From: Lichenicoccus sp963693035
GTDB lineage: Bacteria > Pseudomonadota > Alphaproteobacteria > Acetobacterales > Acetobacteraceae
NCBI GenBank assembly: GCA_963693035.2
Contig: CAXMMQ010000006.1
Span: 186,001-250,000, forward strand
Direction of reading: 5' to 3'
DNA length: 64,000 bases
The notes under the pieces were generated by a model. It was not told where the DNA came from. It did not search any database and saw only the letters and a list, made by a program, of their open reading frames with translations. A program made the position numbers and the translations under genes. Of this stretch, positions 24,444 to 32,950 are shown in pieces (the first letter of the stretch is position 1; every line of letters begins with the position of its first letter).

Positions 24444-25067
24444 TCAGTCGAAGCTTGCGAGCAGCTTGTCGATGTCGGACTGATCCATGGCGCTGTGGGC
24501 GAGCTGTGGCCCGTTCAGCAGTCCGTCACCCTCTGGTATCGGCGCCGACTTCATCGCGACGATCGACGCCTTACCGAACGTCGCGACAATCCTCGCGATT
24601 GTGGTCTCGATCGTCTTGAGTGTGGAAACCACCTTGGTAATGCGCTGCCCGGTGATGTCCTGGAAGCTGCAGGACTCGTAGATCGTACTGGTCGCGTCCT
24701 GCAGTTTGCGTGCGGCCTCGCCCTCGAGCGTCGCGCCGAGCGTATCCAGTGTCTCGCAGGCCTCAAGGATGGATTCCGTCGCCGCGGCAGTGTGCGAGAC
24801 GATAGCATCCAATTCGTCGGTCGCACAGGGGATGTAGCTCACCGTGATGTCGTCGACCTTGAGCGCCGCGATCTCGCGCCGGGCAGTCGCGACCGCGTCG
24901 CCAAGCGCGCCGATCTCGTGCAGCAGCGCGGTCTCCCGGTGGGTGATGTCGCCCGTCATGCTGCCGAGCACGGCCAGCACAACGTCGGTGACCAGGTCCG
25001 GTTGCCCTTGCGGATAGCGCGCCTTCAGATCGACCAGCCGGTCGGCCAGGTTCTGCACGTCATGCAT
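24444..25067 (-). CDS. cheZ: Protein phosphatase CheZ
   Basis: The 207-residue protein has a long helical hairpin and the active-site motif CSFQDITGQRI; D137 and Q141 align with the catalytic Asp and Gln of Escherichia coli CheZ. It ends MDQSDIDKLLASFD, the CheY-binding amphipathic tail. It removes phosphate from CheY-P at the flagellar motor. Its start overlaps cheY by 8 bases, so the pair is coupled. CheZ is irregular in alphaproteobacteria but found in this group. Confidence 0.85.
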   Translation of the reverse strand: MHDVQNLADRLVDLKARYPQGQPDLVTDVVLAVLGSMTGDITHRETALLHEIGALGDAVATARREIAALKVDDITVSYIPCATDELDAIVSHTAAATESILEACETLDTLGATLEGEAARKLQDATSTIYESCSFQDITGQRITKVVSTLKTIETTIARIVATFGKASIVAMKSAPIPEGDGLLNGPQLAHSAMDQSDIDKLLASFD

Positions 25068-25446
25068 TGCAGAGGACCTTCTCGATCTTGCCCTTCAACG
25101 TCTCCGCGTTGAATGGCTTGACGATGTAGTTCGAGACGCCCGCCTGCTTCGCGGCCACGACATTCTCGATCTTGCTTTCGGCCGTGATCATGATGAAGGG
25201 CAACGTCTTGAGACGCGTATCCTTACGGACTTCCGTGAGCAGCTCGAGACCGGTCATCGGCTGCATGTTCCAGTCGCTGATGACCAGGCCATAATTGCCG
25301 GTCCGCAGCTTGCTGAGCGCCTCGCCACCGTCCATTGCTTCCTCAACATTGTTGAAATCGATCTGCTTGAGCAGATTGCGTATAATCCTCAGCATCGTCT
25401 TGTAGTCATCGACGATCAGGACGTTCATTGACTTATCCATGGACAT
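25060..25446 (-). CDS. cheY: Chemotaxis response regulator CheY
   Basis: A single receiver domain of 128 residues: acidic pair D13-D14, phospho-acceptor D58 (VISDWNM), T88 (MITAES) and K110 (IVKPFN). The sequence DYKTMLRIIRNLL with QIDFNNVEEAMDG is very close to the E. coli CheY pattern. It carries the signal to FliM at the switch. Located between motE and cheZ on the same strand. Confidence 0.92.
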   Translation of the reverse strand: MSMDKSMNVLIVDDYKTMLRIIRNLLKQIDFNNVEEAMDGGEALSKLRTGNYGLVISDWNMQPMTGLELLTEVRKDTRLKTLPFIMITAESKIENVVAAKQAGVSNYIVKPFNAETLKGKIEKVLCNA

Positions 25447-25469
25447 GACCGATGGTCGCCTTTGGTTGA

Positions 25470-26168
25470 TCAGTTGGGATTGGAGGAAACCCGGACCGCG
25501 TCCGGAATGTCCTCTTGAGTACGCATCTGCGCCAGCATTTGCGTCGCCATCCTTGCCCGTTCCGGCTGCATGGCGGCCAGTACTGCCGCAGCCTTGCGCT
25601 CATTCATGCGGTCAAGCACTTCGAGCAGGACGTGGATGTCGAGTACATCGAATATCGCGGCGGCGTCACGCGGCTTCATTGCCTCGTAGACCTTGACCAG
25701 ACCGGTCCAATTGGCGCCCTGCCTCTGCTTGCGTGCTCCGTCGAGCTGCTCAAGGTTGCTCTGCAGGGTAGAAAGCTGGTTGATCCTGAGCTCCAGCTTC
25801 GCTTCGGCCGCTTCCATGACGACCTTGCGCTCATCGAGCGCCTGCTCGCGTTGATCGAGTTGCTTGCTGCGACTGAGCAGGTCTTCCAGGAGAGCGCGCT
25901 CGGCAGGATTAACCTGGGCAGGCGGGGCGGAACTGGATACGGCCATCGGAAATGAAGGTCCACCGGACGGAAGTTTCGCCTGCTTTTCAACCGGAGGGGA
26001 CCCCTGCGCAGCCTGCTGAGCAGCCGCAGCAGCCGGGGCACCGCCATCAAGGGCGGACTTGGCCTCGCCGGCAAAGGTTGCGACCTTGGCCGATAGCAAC
26101 ATTGCCATGACGATGATTGTCAGCGGCAGCAGTCGTGGCGGCGATGCCCGGAGTTTCATCACCCTCAC
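25470..26168 (-). CDS. motE: MotE family flagellar protein (MgtE-N-like domain)
   Basis: An N-terminal hydrophobic segment (LPLTIIVMAMLLSAKVATFA) is followed by a Gln/Pro-rich linker, a coiled coil (SKQLDQREQALDERKVVMEA) and a C-terminal domain (LVKVYEAMKPRDAAAIFDVL, LLEVLDRMNERKAAAVLAAM) that is the MgtE-N-type helical repeat of MotE. MotE-like proteins are periplasmic partners needed for MotC folding in Sinorhizobium. The GTG at 26168 overlaps the stop of the DUF6468 gene; an ATG nine bases later is an alternative. Confidence 0.8.
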   Translation of the reverse strand: MRVMKLRASPPRLLPLTIIVMAMLLSAKVATFAGEAKSALDGGAPAAAAAQQAAQGSPPVEKQAKLPSGGPSFPMAVSSSAPPAQVNPAERALLEDLLSRSKQLDQREQALDERKVVMEAAEAKLELRINQLSTLQSNLEQLDGARKQRQGANWTGLVKVYEAMKPRDAAAIFDVLDIHVLLEVLDRMNERKAAAVLAAMQPERARMATQMLAQMRTQEDIPDAVRVSSNPN

Positions 26169-26617
26169 CGAGCCATACGAAGTGCACGGAGGAGTTCCTT
26201 TTCCGCCTGGCTACGGACCCGGTTGTCGGTTTCCGGGAGTACGTCCTGCGACGGAACCTCCGGAGCGGCTGGGACGGCAAGCGCAGGAACGACCCGTCCC
26301 TGCCGCACCAGCTTGTCCAGCTGGTCCGCAAGCTTCTCGCCCCGGTCACTGAGGAACGTGAGGTCGTTCTTCAGAACTTTTGCCTGTTCGACATGACGGG
26401 CGATTTGCCGCCCGGCGCCGTCGGCCACCGACCGCAGACGCTCGATGCTCCCCTCCGCCTGGCGGGTGCTGTCGTTGAAGCCGGCGACCAGCTTTTCCAG
26501 TTCCGAGCGATCCCGCCGCAACACGCCGAGCGCCCGCTCTAGCCGAAGCGCGTGGAACAACACCATGACCAGCAACCCGATCAGCAGGGCTTCCAGGAGC
26601 GATTGCATGTTGTTCAT
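26165..26617 (-). CDS. DUF6468 domain-containing flagellar-operon protein
   Basis: A 150-residue protein with one N-terminal membrane segment (LLEALLIGLLVMVLFHALRL) and a long cytoplasmic or periplasmic coiled coil (LRRDRSELEKLVAGFNDSTR, then IARHVEQAKVLKNDLTFLSD). DUF6468 proteins are found between fliM and motE in many Rhodospirillales flagellar loci; the role is unknown to me. It is linked to fliM by an 11-base gap and to motE by a GTGA overlap. Confidence 0.75.
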   Translation of the reverse strand: MNNMQSLLEALLIGLLVMVLFHALRLERALGVLRRDRSELEKLVAGFNDSTRQAEGSIERLRSVADGAGRQIARHVEQAKVLKNDLTFLSDRGEKLADQLDKLVRQGRVVPALAVPAAPEVPSQDVLPETDNRVRSQAEKELLRALRMAR

Positions 26618-26628
26618 GCCGGGTTCCT

Positions 26629-27723
26629 TCAGGTGCGGCGAAGGTTGGCGACGTCGGGCGTGGTCTGTGGCCGGCCCAGGACCTGGTCGATCCGTACGGC
26701 GATACGGTTCTTGCGACGTCCGACCCGTCCCTCAAACAGGGTGACCGGTCCGCAACGAAGCTGCACGGGCGCATCCGGGCCATGACGCAGGGTGAACTGG
26801 TCGCCGGGCTTCAGGGCAATGACGTCGGAGAGGCGCATTAATTGCTCGTCCAGGACGACATCGAGATCGACCTCCGTGCTCCAGAGTTCTTCGGCCAGAT
26901 GGGTCTCCCAGATCGAGTCCCGTCCGAACTTCTCCCCCATGAACTGTTGCAGCAGCAGCTCCCGAACGGGTTCGAGAGTCGCATACGGCAACAGGAGCTC
27001 CATGCAGCCGCCGCGATCCTCCATATCGATGTGCAGCTTCGCCAGCACCGCGGCATTCGAGAGCCTGGAGATCGCGGCAAATCTCGAGTTCACCTCGAGC
27101 CGCTCGAACCGGAAGCTTATCGAACAGAGCGGGTCGAAGCTCGCTGAGAGATCCGCAAGCACGACCCGGATCAGTCGCTCGACCAGCATTCGTTCGATGG
27201 TCGTATACGGTCGCCCCTCGATACGCATTGCCGCCGTACCGCGTCGGCCGCCGAGCAGCACATCCACGATCGAATAGATCATGGCGGAATCGATCACCAT
27301 CAGACCGTAATTCTCCCACTCCTCGGCCTTGAAGACCGCGAACATGGCGGGCAGAGGCACAGAGTCGAGATAGTCCCCGAAGCGAAGGGACACGACGTTG
27401 TCGATCGAGACTTCCACGTTGTCGCTGGTGAAGTTCCGCAGGCTGGTGGACATGATACGCACCAGGCGATCGAACACGATCTCCAGCATGGGGAGTCGTT
27501 CGTACGACACCAACCCGGAGCTGATGATGCGCTCGATGCCGCTCTCGCCGGCATCCTCTCCGGCGACATCCCCGAAGCCCAGGAGGGAGTCGATCTCGGC
27601 CTGGTTCAGGATGCGAGCGGGCTCGTTGGTCTCGACGGGCTCGGACGCCGTTGCCTCGGGTTCGGCGGCGTCATCGGTCTCGGCGCCCCAGGCGGCCGCC
27701 AGGTCCTCGTCGGTATCGCTCAC
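26629..27723 (-). CDS. fliM: Flagellar motor switch protein FliM
   Basis: The 364-residue switch protein has an acidic N-terminal tail, the LNQAEIDSLLGFGD segment that binds CheY-P in homologues, the middle CheC-like domain (LPMLEIVFDRLVRIMSTSLR, YLDSVPLPAMFAVF) and a C-terminal SpoA domain ending GRPQTTPDVANLRRT. It overlaps fliL's stop by 4 bases. Confidence 0.95.
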   Translation of the reverse strand: MSDTDEDLAAAWGAETDDAAEPEATASEPVETNEPARILNQAEIDSLLGFGDVAGEDAGESGIERIISSGLVSYERLPMLEIVFDRLVRIMSTSLRNFTSDNVEVSIDNVVSLRFGDYLDSVPLPAMFAVFKAEEWENYGLMVIDSAMIYSIVDVLLGGRRGTAAMRIEGRPYTTIERMLVERLIRVVLADLSASFDPLCSISFRFERLEVNSRFAAISRLSNAAVLAKLHIDMEDRGGCMELLLPYATLEPVRELLLQQFMGEKFGRDSIWETHLAEELWSTEVDLDVVLDEQLMRLSDVIALKPGDQFTLRHGPDAPVQLRCGPVTLFEGRVGRRKNRIAVRIDQVLGRPQTTPDVANLRRT

Positions 27724-28223
27724 TGGACCAGTACCTCGACAAAGAGCACGTCCAGGATCTGGACCGGAGCCACGATGCTGTCGATACGGTTGATCAGTGC
27801 CTCGCGCAGACGGTAGGTGCCTTCGCCGCCGTGCAGTTCCTCGGGGCGGGTGCTGCGCAGGTAGGTCTGGAACGCATCGAGGATCCGCGGCATGTTGCTC
27901 GTCACGACTGCGTTTTCGGCCGCATGCGCCACCTCGATCTTGGCCCGCAACTTGACGAAGATCGCCCGATGGGTTCCGGTATCGAGGTTTGTTACGACGT
28001 CAGGAACGTCCAGCAGCGACGGCTTTTCGTCCATGGCCGCGACCGGGTGCTTCGGTTTGCCGCCGCCAAGCAGGTGCGGCAGGATGCCTGAGAACCACAG
28101 GCCTGCCACAACAAGCAGAAGGACGACAACCGGGGCAACGATGAGGATCAGCTTGCCCTTGCCGGATTTCTTTCCGGCTGGAGCGGCGTCTTCGGCCAAT
28201 TCGATGGTTGCGGCCTTGCTCAT
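27720..28223 (-). CDS. fliL: Flagellar basal body-associated protein FliL
   Basis: Start at ATG 28223 gives 167 residues: a Lys-rich cytoplasmic tail, one membrane segment (LILIVAPVVVLLLVVAGLWF) and a periplasmic domain with FVKLRAKIEV, MPRILDAFQTYLRSTRPEEL and the typical end RIDSIVAPVQILDVLFVEVL. FliL surrounds the stator. It is first in the operon fliL-fliM-DUF6468-motE-cheY-cheZ-large protein and divergent from flgF. Confidence 0.93.
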   Translation of the reverse strand: MSKAATIELAEDAAPAGKKSGKGKLILIVAPVVVLLLVVAGLWFSGILPHLLGGGKPKHPVAAMDEKPSLLDVPDVVTNLDTGTHRAIFVKLRAKIEVAHAAENAVVTSNMPRILDAFQTYLRSTRPEELHGGEGTYRLREALINRIDSIVAPVQILDVLFVEVLVQ

Positions 28224-28398
28224 GACAATCTTTCTCAGATGGTTGCCACCAAGGGCGCCCGCCTTCTTGCCGGGTCTCCGAAGCATGAGCGCCACAGGTT
28301 AAGAACTCGTGACCGCACCGCGGCATAGGCAACCTGGACGACGCTAACCTTTCAGTAGCGTTTTGCGACGAAGATCGCGGTGACCGAGAGGAGCCGCC

Positions 28399-29139
28399 AT
28401 GGAAAACCCAACCTACATCGCGCTGTCGCGACTGGATGCCCAGCAGCGTACGATGGATGTCATTGCGTCCAACATGGCGAATGCGAACACGGCCGGATAC
28501 AAGAGCGAACGCGTGCTGTTCAGCGACTACCTGGTGCAGCAGAAGAACACCGACACCGCGCCGGGTGGAAAGGTGCTGGCCTTCACGCAGGACCGGGCAA
28601 CCTACTTTGACCACACGGCCGGGGCTCTGACACAGACCGGGAATCCGCTCGACCTGGCACTCGGTGGCAACGGCTTCTTCTCGGTCCAGACACCGTCAGG
28701 GGTGCGGTTGACGCGCTCCGGAAGCTTCGGGTTGCAGGCGGATGGCACGGTCGTCGATGCGTCGGGCAACGCGCTGCTCGATAGCAGCGGCAGCCCGATC
28801 CAGCTTCCGGCGGGCGACAGCAAGATCCAGATCGCCGCCGACGGCACCGTCAGCGGCGAAGCCGGTCAGATCGGCAAGGTCGGCGTGGTCGATGTCATCG
28901 ATCTCAACGCCCTGACTGCGGAGGGCGGCAAGCTGTTCAAGAGCAACGCCACGCCGCAGCCGGTCGCGCAACCGAAGATCGTTCAGGGCGCCATCGAAGG
29001 CAGCAACGTGCAGCCGATCTCGGAGCTGACAACGATGATGCAGACGGAGCGCGACTTCCAGTTCGTCACCCAATTCGTACAGAGCGAAAACGAGCGCCAG
29101 CAGAACAGTATCGACAAGATTACCCAGACCCAGAGCTGA
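28399..29139 (+). CDS. flgF: Flagellar basal-body rod protein FlgF
   Basis: A 246-residue rod protein with the N-terminal LSRLDAQQRTMDVIASNMAN, ANTAGYKSERV, the middle core TQTGNPLDLALGGNGFFSVQ and the C-terminal FVTQFVQSENERQQNSIDKI. AGGAG precedes the ATG. It leads flgF-flgG-flgA-flgH. Confidence 0.95.
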   Translation: MENPTYIALSRLDAQQRTMDVIASNMANANTAGYKSERVLFSDYLVQQKNTDTAPGGKVLAFTQDRATYFDHTAGALTQTGNPLDLALGGNGFFSVQTPSGVRLTRSGSFGLQADGTVVDASGNALLDSSGSPIQLPAGDSKIQIAADGTVSGEAGQIGKVGVVDVIDLNALTAEGGKLFKSNATPQPVAQPKIVQGAIEGSNVQPISELTTMMQTERDFQFVTQFVQSENERQQNSIDKITQTQS

Positions 29140-29178
29140 GCGCCCCGGTTTGGGCGGCGGTGAAAGCAGGAGTAAGAC

Positions 29179-29964
29179 ATGCGTGCACTAGATATTGCCG
29201 GAACCGGGATGCAGGCGCAGCAGACCAACGTCGAGGTCATTTCCAACAACATCGCCAACATGACGACGACCGGCTACAAGCGTACCCGCGCCGAGTTCCA
29301 GGACCTGATGTACCAGAACCTGCGCCGGGTCGGATCGAACAGCTCCGATAGCGGATCGGTTGTGCCGTCCGGCGCCCAGGTCGGCCTCGGGGTGAAAACC
29401 GCGGCCATCTACCGGATCAGCGAGCAGGGCACCCTCCAGCAGACCAGCAACAGCCTGGACTTGGGGATCCAGGGAACCGGCTACTTCCAGGTGACTTTGC
29501 CGTCTGGCGACACCGCCTACACCCGCGACGGAACCTTTGCGCTCGCAGCCGACGGCACCATCGTCACGACCGACGGCTACACGGTAGCGCCCGGGATTAC
29601 CGTTCCGCCGAACGCGCAGAGTGTCACCATCAACGGCTCCGGGCAGGTCCAGGTGACCATCGCGGGCCAGACGGCGGCAGCGACGGTTGGCCAGATCCAG
29701 CTTGCGGTGTTCCCCAACGAAGCCGGCCTCGATGCGCAGGGCAGCAACCTGCTGCTGCAGACGACGGCTTCCGGCAGCCCGACGACCGGCAATCCGAGTG
29801 CCGCCGGCTTCGGCAGCGTCATGCAGGGGTTCGTCGAGAGTTCGAACGTCAACGTCGTCACCGAGATCACCAGCCTGATCACAGCGCAGCGCGCCTATGA
29901 GATGAACAGCAAGGTCATCACGGCGTCCGACGACCTCATGCAGACGCTGACGAACCTCAAATGA
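29179..29964 (+). CDS. flgG: Flagellar basal-body rod protein FlgG (distal rod)
   Basis: A 261-residue distal rod protein with RALDIAGTGMQAQQTNVEVI, SNNIANMTTTGYKRTRAEFQ, DLMYQNLRR and the C-terminal NVNVVTEITSLITAQRAYEM, NSKVITASDDLMQTLTNL. AGGAG is 9 bases before the ATG. It overlaps flgA by 4 bases. Confidence 0.97.
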   Translation: MRALDIAGTGMQAQQTNVEVISNNIANMTTTGYKRTRAEFQDLMYQNLRRVGSNSSDSGSVVPSGAQVGLGVKTAAIYRISEQGTLQQTSNSLDLGIQGTGYFQVTLPSGDTAYTRDGTFALAADGTIVTTDGYTVAPGITVPPNAQSVTINGSGQVQVTIAGQTAAATVGQIQLAVFPNEAGLDAQGSNLLLQTTASGSPTTGNPSAAGFGSVMQGFVESSNVNVVTEITSLITAQRAYEMNSKVITASDDLMQTLTNLK

Positions 29965-31016
29965 TACCTGGCCGCCGGACACTCGTTCTCCTGGCGGCCA
30001 TGGTTCTCTGCATGGCGCACCCGGGCGTCGGCGTGGCGGCGCAGCCGCGCCTTGTTGTCAGCCTGCACTCGGACACGGTCAGGTTGTCCGACCTGTTTTC
30101 CGGGCTCGAGCCCGGCCAGGACTGCAACATCGGGCCGGCGCCAGCAGCCGGGCGAAGGATCGTCATTGCCCAGGCGCAGCTCGTTGCCATTGCGGTGCAG
30201 TTCAGCGTCGACTGGCAGCCCGGCTTCAGCCCGGTCACCGTCATCGTGGAGCGCAAGGGGCGCCAGGTGCCGCGGGAACAACTCCTGCCGGTGATCCAGG
30301 CTGCACTGGTCGGACTCGGCGCACCGGCGGATAGCGAACTCACCCTCAGCACGTTCGTGGCGCCGATGGTCCCGGCTGAGTTCACCGGCCTGCCGGATGT
30401 CGAGTCTCTCACCTATGACCGAAGCAACGGCCAGTTCAGCGCCCAAGTGGCCTTCAACACCGCAGGCTCGGAGCCGGTGCGGGTAAGGATGAGCGGCCTG
30501 GCCCAGGAGATGGTCGAAGTCCCGGTGCTGTCGCACCCGATGGGTGCTGCCGCCATCATCGGGCCGCGGGACCTGCAGACGATCCGGGTGCGACGGAGCC
30601 TGGTCAGCGACCGTCTGGTGCTGGTCGCGTCGGATGCCATCGGCATGGCGTTGCGGCACCAGGTGACTGGGGGTTCGCTCATAACCCATGACGAGTTGAC
30701 CCGGCCCCTCATGGTGACACGCGGCATGCCGGTTTTGCTGCGTCTCGAGTCTGACGGGCTGACACTGACGATGCAGGGCCAGGCCATAGATGGCGGTGCG
30801 CTTGACGACCGCATCCACATCCTGAACGGCACCTCGCGTGCCGTACTGGTGGCACAGGTCACCGGGCCGGGCCAGGCGCGTGTCGATCCGGGAGCCGCTC
30901 CGTCCATGCTTGCCGCGGCGCAAGCCGGACTGCCGCCGTCAAGCTCCCTACCGTCGTTGCGTGGTTCCTCCGTCGCGGGCTCGCCTGCATACGGTCCGGG
31001 AGGTCTCGACCAGTGA
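29961..31016 (+). CDS. flgA: Flagellar P-ring assembly chaperone FlgA
   Basis: A secreted 351-residue protein: signal segment ending GVGVAAQP, then the FlgA SAF-like C-terminal domain (IIGPRDLQTIRVRRS, LVSDRLVLVASDAIGMALRH, SLITHDELTRPLMVTRGMPV, LTMQGQAIDGG). It is longer than the E. coli protein because of an N-terminal domain and a Ser/Pro-rich tail. It chaperones FlgI in the periplasm. It is coupled to both flgG and flgH by overlaps. Confidence 0.9.
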   Translation: MIPGRRTLVLLAAMVLCMAHPGVGVAAQPRLVVSLHSDTVRLSDLFSGLEPGQDCNIGPAPAAGRRIVIAQAQLVAIAVQFSVDWQPGFSPVTVIVERKGRQVPREQLLPVIQAALVGLGAPADSELTLSTFVAPMVPAEFTGLPDVESLTYDRSNGQFSAQVAFNTAGSEPVRVRMSGLAQEMVEVPVLSHPMGAAAIIGPRDLQTIRVRRSLVSDRLVLVASDAIGMALRHQVTGGSLITHDELTRPLMVTRGMPVLLRLESDGLTLTMQGQAIDGGALDDRIHILNGTSRAVLVAQVTGPGQARVDPGAAPSMLAAAQAGLPPSSSLPSLRGSSVAGSPAYGPGGLDQ

Positions 31017-31747
31017 TCGCTCAGCTTTCGCGGCTTCTGCCGATCGTGCTCCTGCTGCCGCTTGTCGGCTGCGGGGCGCTCAGCCGCCTTTCCGATCTCG
31101 GGCGCCCCCCGGCGATGACGCCGATCACCGACCCGACGGTCGAGCGCGGCTACAAGCCGCTCAGCATGCCGATGCCGGCGCCGGAACAGGCGCCGGCGCA
31201 GGTCGCCAGCCTATGGCGCCCCGGCAGCCGGGCGTTCTTCCGGGACCAGCGCGCGGCGCAGGTGGGAGACCTGCTGACGGTCCTGGTGGAGCTAACCGAC
31301 AATGCGGATTTCGAGAACAACTCGACCGCGACACGCGTCGGCAGCGAGGCGATGGCGATCCCGAACATGTTCGGCGCCAAGGGCAAGATCATCTCGTCGG
31401 TGACGGGTGCGGGCTCACTGGCCACCGACAGCAAAAACAGCAATGTGGCCACCGGCAGCCTGAAGCGTAACGAGACCATGACGCTGCGGCTGGCCGGCAT
31501 CATCACGCAGGTGCTGCCCAACGGGAACCTGGTGGTCGCGGCGCGCCAGGAGGTGCGCATGAACAGCGAGCTCCGGGTCCTGCAGGTAAGCGGGATCGTC
31601 CGGCCGCAGGACATCGGCAGCGACAACACCATAACGCACGACCGGATGGCCGAAGCCCGGATCTCGTATGGCGGCAGGGGACAACTGACCGACCTGCAGA
31701 CGCCGCGCTATGGCCAGCAGCTCATGGACATCGTGTTGCCGTTCTGA
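31013..31747 (+). CDS. flgH: Flagellar L-ring protein FlgH
   Basis: An outer-membrane lipoprotein of 244 residues: lipobox LVGC with C20, then LWRPGSRAFFRDQRAAQVGD, NNSTATR, LKRNETMTLRLAGIITQVLP, NGNLVVAARQEVRMNSELRV and the end YGQQLMDIVLPF. The GTG at 31013 overlaps the flgA stop. It forms the L ring around the rod. Confidence 0.95.
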   Translation: MIAQLSRLLPIVLLLPLVGCGALSRLSDLGRPPAMTPITDPTVERGYKPLSMPMPAPEQAPAQVASLWRPGSRAFFRDQRAAQVGDLLTVLVELTDNADFENNSTATRVGSEAMAIPNMFGAKGKIISSVTGAGSLATDSKNSNVATGSLKRNETMTLRLAGIITQVLPNGNLVVAARQEVRMNSELRVLQVSGIVRPQDIGSDNTITHDRMAEARISYGGRGQLTDLQTPRYGQQLMDIVLPF

Positions 31748-31776
31748 TCGCGCGCGACGCCGCCGTCCGGGCCGAT

Positions 31777-32226
31777 TTAGTCGTCGCGATGGACTTTCTC
31801 CATGCGCTCATGCCGCTCCTGGGCCTCGATGGAGAGGGTGGCGATCGGCCGCGCCTCGAGGCGCTTCAGCCCGATCGGCTCGCCGGTCTCCTCGCAATAG
31901 CCATAGACGCCGTTCTCGACGCGGCGCAGGGCGAGCCCGATCTTGGCGATCAGCTTGCGAGCCCGATCGCGTGTGCGCAGCTCGAGCGCGCGGTCCGTCT
32001 CGACGCTGGCGCGGTCTGTTATATCGGCTTCGTGAATGCCGCCCTCGGACAGGCTGGCGAGGGTGCCATCGGCTTCCTTCAGAAGCTCCGCGCGCCATTT
32101 CAGCAGCTTGAGCCGGAAGTATTCGGTCTGGATGGAGTTCATGAACTCCTCGTCGTCCGATGGCCGGTAGTCTGGAGGCAAGGTGATCATCATCGCCGAC
32201 CCTATAGACTTGCTTTGACGAGGCAT
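31777..32226 (-). CDS. dksA: DksA/TraR-family protein of the one-cysteine type
   Basis: A 149-residue RNA-polymerase-binding protein with a long coiled coil, the tip motif DITDRASVETD that keeps the DxxDxA acidic pattern, and a zinc-finger-like GVYGYCEETGEPIGLKRLEA. Only C111 of the four zinc-finger cysteines remains; the others are Thr, Ser and Ala. This is the usual alphaproteobacterial form that can fold without zinc. DksA works with ppGpp in the stringent response. It lies alone between flgH and fliX; an ATG-ATG pair about 33 bases downstream is an alternative start. Confidence 0.88.
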   Translation of the reverse strand: MPRQSKSIGSAMMITLPPDYRPSDDEEFMNSIQTEYFRLKLLKWRAELLKEADGTLASLSEGGIHEADITDRASVETDRALELRTRDRARKLIAKIGLALRRVENGVYGYCEETGEPIGLKRLEARPIATLSIEAQERHERMEKVHRDD

Positions 32227-32354
32227 TTCCCCCGCCAGCAGTTCAACCGATGTCCATGATCCCGCGCACGTTGCCGTGATCTGGAAGATCCGGGCGGCTT
32301 ATAGCCATCTGGACGGCTGCCGCCAAGTGCAGAAGCCGCTTCTTCACGGTTCGG

Positions 32355-32810
32355 TCATGCAAGTGCAGCGCCAGCCCGGCGCCGGGTGAGGCGTATCGCC
32401 TCGATGCCGGCACGCAGACGGATCGCGCCAAGGATCTGGCCGAGCTGCGGATCTTCGGGGTTCGGAACGTCGGCAAGCAGGTCGTGAAGGCGGCTCAGGC
32501 TCTCCGCCGGGTCTGCGTCGCCCAGCAGCGCCCGTTGCAGGCCGGCCAGTGCTGCCAGCAGGTCGCGCCCGCGCTGTCGTGCCTGCCGGTCGCCGGGCCG
32601 GCCTGCCGGTGACCAGGCGGCGCCTGCTTCCTGCAATGCCAGCATTGCGGTGGACAGTGCTCCGGCCGAAACCCCGGCCGCCCCACTGGCCGGCGGCGGG
32701 ACGACCGCCGGCTCGGGAGCGACGGCAAAGGCAGGTCCATTCCGGCCGGCACGCGCCTGGATGGCAGGCTCCAGGGGTGGCACCACCGCGCCAATCGCCG
32801 CTATCGACAT
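32355..32810 (-). CDS. fliX: Flagellar assembly protein FliX
   Basis: A 151-residue protein with a Pro/Ala-rich N-terminal half and a helical C-terminal half (QARQRGRDLLAALAGLQRAL, LLADVPNPEDPQLGQILGAI, RLRAGIEAIRL). FliX in Caulobacter couples assembly of the early basal body to FlbD/sigma-54 transcription. ATG 32810 has AGGAAGG upstream; the longer frame would begin in the divergent promoter of flgI. The divergent order fliX/flgI is conserved in alphaproteobacteria. Confidence 0.78.
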   Translation of the reverse strand: MSIAAIGAVVPPLEPAIQARAGRNGPAFAVAPEPAVVPPPASGAAGVSAGALSTAMLALQEAGAAWSPAGRPGDRQARQRGRDLLAALAGLQRALLGDADPAESLSRLHDLLADVPNPEDPQLGQILGAIRLRAGIEAIRLTRRRAGAALA

Positions 32811-32950
32811 GAACGACCTTCCTGCGGCTGGACTGACGCAACCCGCGCACGCCACTTATATCATTACGAAGACGATCTTGTCGTTGACAGTTTATTCGTA
32901 CTTCGAGGTCACCATGGCGCCCGACCCGTCCAGCATTGCCAAGGATCCGG

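Noticed and set aside
28224..28398. Sigma-54 promoter before flgF or fliL
   Set aside because: No GG-N10-GC pair with the correct TGGCAC/TTGC context was found in the divergent gap.
32884..32912. Sigma-70 promoter with TTGACA before flgI
   Set aside because: The -35-like hexamer is perfect, but no -10 box lies 16-18 bases downstream; it reads GGTCAC instead.
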